DNA of 64,000 nucleotides from Stenogyne calaminthoides (lineage: Eukaryota; Streptophyta; Magnoliopsida; Lamiales; Lamiaceae). The notes beneath the pieces are model-generated. The model was not told the origin of the DNA, searched no databases, and saw nothing but the letters and a program-made list of their open reading frames with translations. The stretch lies in NCBI GenBank assembly GCA_037126765.1, contig JBBCBC010000037.1, forward strand, positions 12,343,263 to 12,407,262. The letters are read 5' to 3'. This document shows, piece after piece, positions 57,998 to 64,000 of the stretch (position 1 is its first letter; the number at the start of each line of letters is the position of its first letter). A program made the position numbers and the translations under genes.

Positions 57998-60179
57998 ACT
58001 TGCAATTGTAATTTGGATTTGATATTTTCTTGTCTTGTCATTTGGAGGTATTTAGTCATGTGAAATTGAGTTGGGAAATTTGCTGATGAAATTGTGCAAA
58101 TTCTTGACAAGTAAAGATAATCATTAACAATTTTTTGTGACAAAATTGAGGCATTCTAAATTAATGCCAAAACATAGTCAATTTTTTATTTATTTTTTGA
58201 CAAAGCCTCAATTTCAAAATTTGAATCTATGAAATATTCTTGTTCAAATTCTTGTTATTTTTATTATGCAGTGAATAATTAAGATTAATGGAGGATAGCG
58301 TGGAATTTCCAAAATGGGATGAACTAATACATGATGCACTTGGTCTAATACCACATGTTAACCCACAATTAAAACAATAATGCGTCGACTGAAAAGAACA
58401 GTGAAGTGAGGGCATGATTTTATTTTTTTGAACAAAGGGTAAATTGGTACTTTTCAGGAAATCCTCAATTTTATACAAGTTTATTACCCCTTATCAAGTG
58501 TCATACTAATTTTATACATATTTATTACCCCCTACCAAGTAAAATACTAATTTTATATTGTCACTCATATTATGTAGTTCCAAACTACATAATACTATCA
58601 ACCCATATTATATTATATGAATCTTCTTTATCTCATACTAATTCCATACCCCCTACCAAATGGGGCCTAAATGTTGATGACCGCCGAGGAATTCACCAAT
58701 AATAAATAGAAAAAATTACTAATAGGTACAAATTTTTATATAAATTATTAATAACATAAAAGTGACTATATACAACCAAAATTGCACATAAAAATACAAA
58801 TATATATAATCATTTTATATCTATTAATAAATTATAATAGTAAAATATATCTATCAATAAGTCTTTCTAATAGATATAGATATATATGGGCAATCACGAA
58901 TATTAGCCCCCTATAGGTGAAAACGCACGAGATACATTTCTCATCCACTTGATGTATATTGATATTACTGATTGAGCACAATAGCGAGCTACTTATAAGC
59001 TTAACATCCACACAAACTACTTGTAATTTGTTCCTTCACCTTGAGTTGCACATTATAACTATAAACTATGACAAAAATTTGTATAGACTTGGTTTATGCT
59101 ATGAACCTTATTTTTAATTCATTTATGACATTTGACCCTACTTAGGGTATAATACGGATCAAGTTTAATAGTTTAGAAAAATGTGTTGAAAATGAGTAAA
59201 ATATGTCAAATAATCCAAATTCATAGCATAGACCTGATTCATAAGAGACCAACTCATAAACTATTATATATTTTGGGATCGAAACTAAGTTTTATGCTTT
59301 AAAAAATGATAATTCCATTAAAACCGTCAAACTACATAAAACTAACAGAAACAGTTCAATACCATACAACAAATTTTACATGATAAATCATAAATTATAA
59401 TTATACAATTAACTAAACCGCATTTACCAAGACAATTTAATATTGTCAAAAAGTCGCAAAACCACAACTTGATACCCCTAGTATATATTAGTTGTGCCAC
59501 AAAATTGTGAGTTATACTATAATGTAACCAATTATACGATAAAACTAGTTTAAGACCAACTCTACCTTAATTAATTTTCCAGTTGCATCCGACCTTGTCA
59601 ACTATTATTTGCAAATATATTCTATTTATTGTGAAGGGAGAAAAAAGAAAATAAACCCCAAAAATTATGTCAACTAAAATATTGCGTTTAGTTATGATTG
59701 ATGTGACGAATTATAGTACCTTTAGTCTTAAAATTACAAGGGGAGTTGATAGAATTGGCGAATTGTTTTCCCAATAACATTAAATTTAAAAGAGATTGTG
59801 GACCATTTCAGTTTGATCAAATTGTGAATGCAGTTTGTAAGCAATTAATTTATACCTGGTTGTAATTTATACCTGATCGTACTTTAGTTCAAATTTTCTG
59901 CACTTTGTACCTGATTGTAATTTTTTGGGTGACTTTGTAGTGGAAAGTTTTTTTCTCTTATTTGTTTACAACATAAAAGCAAAACAAAAACAAAATAACT
60001 CCAGCTATTTATGAACCAAGTGATGAAGATTCTGTGTGAAAGGAGATCAAAGAACCTTATGTTTGGTTCCTCATTTGAAGAACATCAAAGTCATTTCTTC
60101 GTAACAGTATTTAAAGTTAGGTTTTTATCATATATCCTAAACTTGCATGGCATGTACGATCGAGTTTTTTGATTAAATC
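57998..60179. other. AT-rich intergenic region and duplicated HIPP leader
   Basis: There is no gene. TTTATTACCCC(C)TACCAAGT-type phrases recur at 58480-58660. From about 59630 the sequence aligns loosely with 42950-43295, the upstream region of the intact HIPP gene. Confidence 0.5.
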
Positions 60180-60660
60180 ATGAGCACAAAGGTAATACTA
60201 CTCTTTTCTGGAATATTTACAGACACACGAATGTATAGCTGGAGTTTGTATATATATAACTTTCGTCTACCGACATGTATGCATTAATTTGAACTTATTT
60301 CTTATTTATTTGTTTAATATTCACATATTCTCTCAAGTTTGAAAATTAAGATTTCCTTTTCTTGTTAAAAATTCAGAAAACTGAGATCAAGTTCAGCATG
60401 AACTGCCGGAAATGCAAGACTGGGGTGATGAAAACAGCTAAGTTCACTGGTACACATCAAAATAATACTCTTTTGCTAATATGATGCATACAATCAAAAT
60501 ACATTTAAATGCATACATACATGCAGGTGTGGATGAGGTAAAACTGGATGCAGAAAAAGGAATACTGACCGTTATTGGGAATGCCGGAATGCTGATCCTG
60601 TTTGTATCGCAACCAAACTGAGGGAAAGCAGGTTATATTGCAGAAATTTCGAGCGTCGGG
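60180..60660 (+). pseudogene. Decayed duplicate of the HIPP gene
   Basis: Exons 60180-60191 (MSTK) and 60377-60449 (KTEIKFSMNCRKCKTGVMKT plus AKFTG) keep GT-AG introns and one codon fewer than the intact copy. Exon 3 starts at 60527 (VDEVKLDAEKGILTVIGN). An 8-bp insertion then shifts the frame to MLILFVSQPN and a stop. The homology ends at 60660, where sequence matching 45023 begins. The Pro-rich linker, Cys tail and CaaX box are therefore gone. Confidence 0.9.
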
Positions 60661-62669
60661 CCGGCCCTGGAATAACTTGCTCCTGGCAGTCTCAAAACCT
60701 GCATATATTCCAGAGGATTGACACAAAATATAATAGAAAAGAAAATCAGAGGACAAATAAATCCAGGACCAACAGAATCATTTATTACCTAAAATATGTC
60801 AGCAGCCAAGAGTTTATAGAAATTAAATATAACATGGTCATATCCAGATAGAGTTGCATAAGCTAAACTTCACTCCAAATAAGAAGTTGTTACCTAAAAC
60901 AACAGAGAAACTAACAACCAACTTCTGCTCAAAAAGAAACGTCCAAACACGTCCTCACCAGTCATTGACAATATTCAAGCATAATCACACATTTCAAGCA
61001 AACAGTCTACAGTTTGCAGTGTGTTGCCAGACACAGACTCAAGCAATTGAAAAGCCTGTTTAGAAGAAGTTACTTAGACAAGAAAATAAACAGAAGGCTA
61101 GTCAATAAATCAGATTAGACAGTAGTCCTGGCAGATCACCATTATACTTTATGCATCAACTAATTACGAAAGCACATGTAATTAAATACAGGCATGCAAC
61201 ACACATACATCATGAAAGAGTCCAAAGAAAGATACTGGTGGTCTGCACATGTAATTAAATACAGGAATGCAACACACATACAGCATGAAAGAGTCCAAAG
61301 AAAGATACCTGCACTAAATAGCTAAAAGAAGCAGTGAACTTGACTGCCTCCAGAGTCCCAGAAACTACTTACCAGAAACACGACTATTCTAAGTATTTTC
61401 ATCCTCATCAGCAAATAGTGATTAGCATCCCGCAAGCAGGTATGAATCTACATCTAATTAACACATAAGAAATATAATGAGAAGTAAATAAGAAAAAGGT
61501 AAAGAAAATGGTTATTAATTTGAACGGTATGAAACCAATCAAAGAATTTACGCACTCTGCTTCCAACAACAAGTCATGGAACCTACTTGTTATTTCCCAC
61601 TTCCATTATCTCTAGCCAACAAGAGGAAGCTGTGAGAGTTTCAAAGAAAAAACATGAAATAATAAAAATTTGAAGCTATAGCTACTACACGACAGAAATA
61701 CCTTAGCTAGATCACTGATAAGTTGTGCCATCTGCGGAGACAAATATAAAATAAGTGGTAAACTGCAGGTACTAACAAAAAGTGATCAAGAGATTTCCAA
61801 ATCATGGACTAGAAGCCTGCATAATAATAAAAATAAAAATAACAACAAGAAAAGTAATAAAGATAATTTTAAAAAATAAACGCAGAAATTTTTACTACTG
61901 AGGCTTCTCTATTATTTCACACGTGTGTGTGGATAGGCGTCTCTGGTTTTCTCAATTATGAATTACCTAACTTTCCATTACTAAAGGCACTTGCACCATA
62001 AAGTCAGCAAAATCATGTCATCTGATATTACAGAATTTATTAGAATAAGCAATTAGTTCTAACCACTAAGATGTGTGAGTAAATCACCTTGAGGTTTAAG
62101 TCAAGTAAACTTCTCAAGCTATATTTATCAATCCATTGTTAGCAATGTGGAAAACCTGCATATACTCCCAAGGAATGGCACAATATAGAGTAGAACTCGA
62201 GAAAATAAGAATTTCAGTCACGATATAACATGCAAGCGATAACATCATACAGATTTTTTTAGCCTGTGCAGTTTAAGTTGTCAATCTCAAAATTGTGGTC
62301 GTGCCTTCAACATGGATGCTCACATTCCCGAACCCCGACCCCCCACTCGCAAGAGACGTTGCTGCACATATCGCTGGTCATCAAGAACGTTGGCTACGGT
62401 CCTAGAGGATGCGCCTGCTAGATTTTTCACAAACATGAAAGTCGAACGTGAACATATGATTGGACGGCCAGCAGTGGGATGCAGTAGGTAGCCATGGTCG
62501 TGACTTACGAGAGGATGCTCGTATTCCCAAACCCCACCCCCCACCCACGATAGGCGCTGCGATTCAAGGATTTGAAGAATGTCAAGACATGGCTGTCAAC
62601 TATTAATTACACCAATTATCAAATTACATGCTAAACATTTCAGTTTCGTGGTTTAAATAATCCGCGACC
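60661..62669. other. Non-coding region with possible minus-strand exon relics
   Basis: No complete gene. On the minus strand, short stretches have splice-like borders: 61735-61706 reads MAQLISDLAK, and about 61364-61311 reads LEAVKFTASFSYLVQ. I cannot name the gene. A 73-bp block (GCACATGTAATTAAATACAG..., 61172-61244) is repeated directly after itself. An AAAACCTGCATATA block at 60699 recurs at 62152. Confidence 0.4.
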
Positions 62670-63900
62670 TCCCTCCCCTTCCCGTCCCCTCCCACGAGAG
62701 ATGTTGCCTTCCCATGTCGACAATTATCCTGATGTGGAGATGGCAGCACGACATAATCAAGTTTCGACATTGATGTGGAGATTGTCCATGTCGACAATAT
62801 TGGAGATGGCTGCTCTGCACATTCAGGTTTCGAAGCTGACCAACATGGAGAACGCGGCCATCCTCCCCCCCACACCTTCCCCTTGCCTCCAGCAAGAGAT
62901 GTCATTTCCCAAGTCGGCGATCTTGGAGATGGCTGCGATGTGGAGATAGCAACATTGTGCAATCAACGGCGAAGATATGTGATTGTTAGTTATTGAGTTC
63001 TCACCAGCATGAACGTTCCCCCCTCCCCTCCCCCGAGAGACGTTTTTTATGTCGATGATCATTGCGATGTCGAGATAGAAGCACTGCACAATGAGGCTTC
63101 GGCATTGACAACAGTGTGGGAAGAGATATGACTTTGTTGAGTGTTGACCAACATGAAGAACGCAAACCCCCCTCCCTCCACTCCCGCGAAAGACGTTTCC
63201 TATGTTGACGATCATCGTGATGTGCAGTTGGAAGCACTGAAATGAAGTGTTGGAATTGAAAATGGCATGTAAAGAGATATGACAGTTGATTGTTGACCAG
63301 CATGAAGAGCGCAAACCACCACCACCCCCCAAATGCTCCACCCCACCCGCAAGAGACGTTGCTTCCAATGTTGACGATCATCGTGATGTGGAGATGGAAG
63401 CACTGAAATGAAGTGTTGGCATTGAAAATGGCACGGGAAGAGATGTGACTGTTGATCAGCATGAAGAACGCGACGACTCCCCCTTTTCCTCTCCCCACCC
63501 TCGAGAGACATTGCTTCCTAGGTTGACACGATCATCGTGATGTGGAGATGAAGCACTGAAATGAAGTGTTGGCATTGAAAACGGCATGGGAAGAGATGTG
63601 ACTGTTGATTGTTTAGTGTTGACCAGTATGAAGTGCGCGATTGTTGAGTGTTGATAACGGCCTTGGAAAAGAGTTAACTGTTGGTTGTTGACTGTTGACC
63701 AGCATGAAGAAGAACGCGAGCCTCACCCCCCTCCCCATACGTTCCCGCCCTTCCCGCGAGAGACGTTACTTCCTATGTTGACGATCATCGTGATGTGGAG
63801 ATGGAAGCACTAAAATGAAGTGTTGGCATTGAAAATGACATGGGAAGAGATGTGATTGTTGACCAGCATGAAGAACGCGAATCGACCCCCCCCCCCACCC
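62670..63900. repeat. Tandem array of ~150-170-bp units, G/C-skewed
   Basis: The anchor GTTGACGATCATCGTGATG or a variant occurs at 63051, 63204, 63370, 63522 and 63777 (spacing 153, 166, 152, 255). Units also share GGAGATGGAAGCACTGAAAT, GAAGAGATGTGACTGTTGA, GACCAGCATGAAGAACGCGA, a C-rich run and CGAGAGACGTTGCTTCCTA. Older, shorter units lie at 62700-63000. The last spacing contains an extra partial unit. Confidence 0.85.
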
Positions 63901-64000
63901 CCCCACCCCACCCTAATTCCCTTTTTTGCAGCTTAATCAGTTTTGCCTGCTTCTGAACCTTCAACCTAAGCTTCTTAGTTTTTTTTTTCCAGGTTTATAA
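63901..64000. other. Right edge, nothing recognised
   Basis: C-run and T-run sequence after the array. No feature is supported. Confidence 0.4.

Noticed and set aside
1..64000. tRNA, rRNA, CRISPR, riboswitch or replication-origin features
   Set aside because: No cloverleaf-like box A/B pair, rRNA core, spacer-repeat array or comparable signal was recognised. Tandem arrays here lack CRISPR spacing.

Overview
This window is nuclear DNA from a flowering plant, almost certainly a eudicot. The evidence is GT-AG introns, a complete phytochrome A gene, a germin-like protein gene, an isoprenylated metallochaperone (HIPP) gene, a broken chloroplast K+/H+ antiporter (KEA3-type) gene, and deeply nested plant transposable elements. 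The composition is AT-rich with poly-A/T and microsatellite tracts. No prokaryotic operon structure, CRISPR array, rRNA or tRNA gene was recognised.

Region 1 (1-9340) is a minus-strand Ty1/copia retrotransposon of Sirevirus-like layout. Reading leftwards it has a 2.1 kb 5' LTR (7221-9340), an initiator-Met-type primer binding site, gag with a degenerate zinc knuckle, protease, integrase, reverse transcriptase and RNase H, and then an extra ORF after pol. It runs off the left edge, so the 3' LTR is not seen. Region 2 (about 9350-13660) is a plus-strand Mutator-like transposase gene fused to an OTU-type cysteine protease domain. It is split by a CACTA-type element (10344-11141), and the OTU catalytic Cys codon has become a stop. 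Region 3 (14015-22823) is a complete insertion of a Ty3/gypsy element of probable Tat lineage, with 5-bp target duplications. Most of its gag-pol is missing, and G+C-rich tandem arrays sit on both sides of a surviving integrase C-terminus. Region 4 (25002-30151) is a candidate non-autonomous Helitron containing an unusual LTR-internal-LTR-internal-LTR element (25221-29603) flanked by an AAATG target duplication.

Region 5 (about 33000-49240) is the gene-bearing part. PHYA is on the plus strand with four coding exons (34188-38031). A two-exon germin-like gene is on the minus strand (39213-40127). A three-exon HIPP gene is on the plus strand (43296-43829). A KEA3-like antiporter is on the minus strand (45735-49236), with nine in-frame core exons, a frameshifted N-terminus and no C-terminal half. 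These genes have unrelated functions: light sensing, an apoplastic cupin, metal binding, and thylakoid ion exchange. No functional cluster is implied.

Region 6 (49240-64000) is AT-rich and mostly non-genic. It holds a PIF/Harbinger-like and a hAT-like non-autonomous element, each with target duplications, and an unidentified G+C-rich coding-like island near 52.1 kb. It also holds an alpha-COP first-exon fragment and an alcohol dehydrogenase last-exon fragment 1.2 kb apart, a decayed second HIPP copy (60180-60660), and a tandem array of about 150 bp units at the right end.

Two observations deserve most attention. One is the triple-LTR element and its LTR similarity to the copia element. The other is a recurrent CAG/CTG versus CG(A) interchange between repeat copies, which may be a sequencing signature of CHG methylation or a real mutational pattern. 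No clearly new biological system was found.
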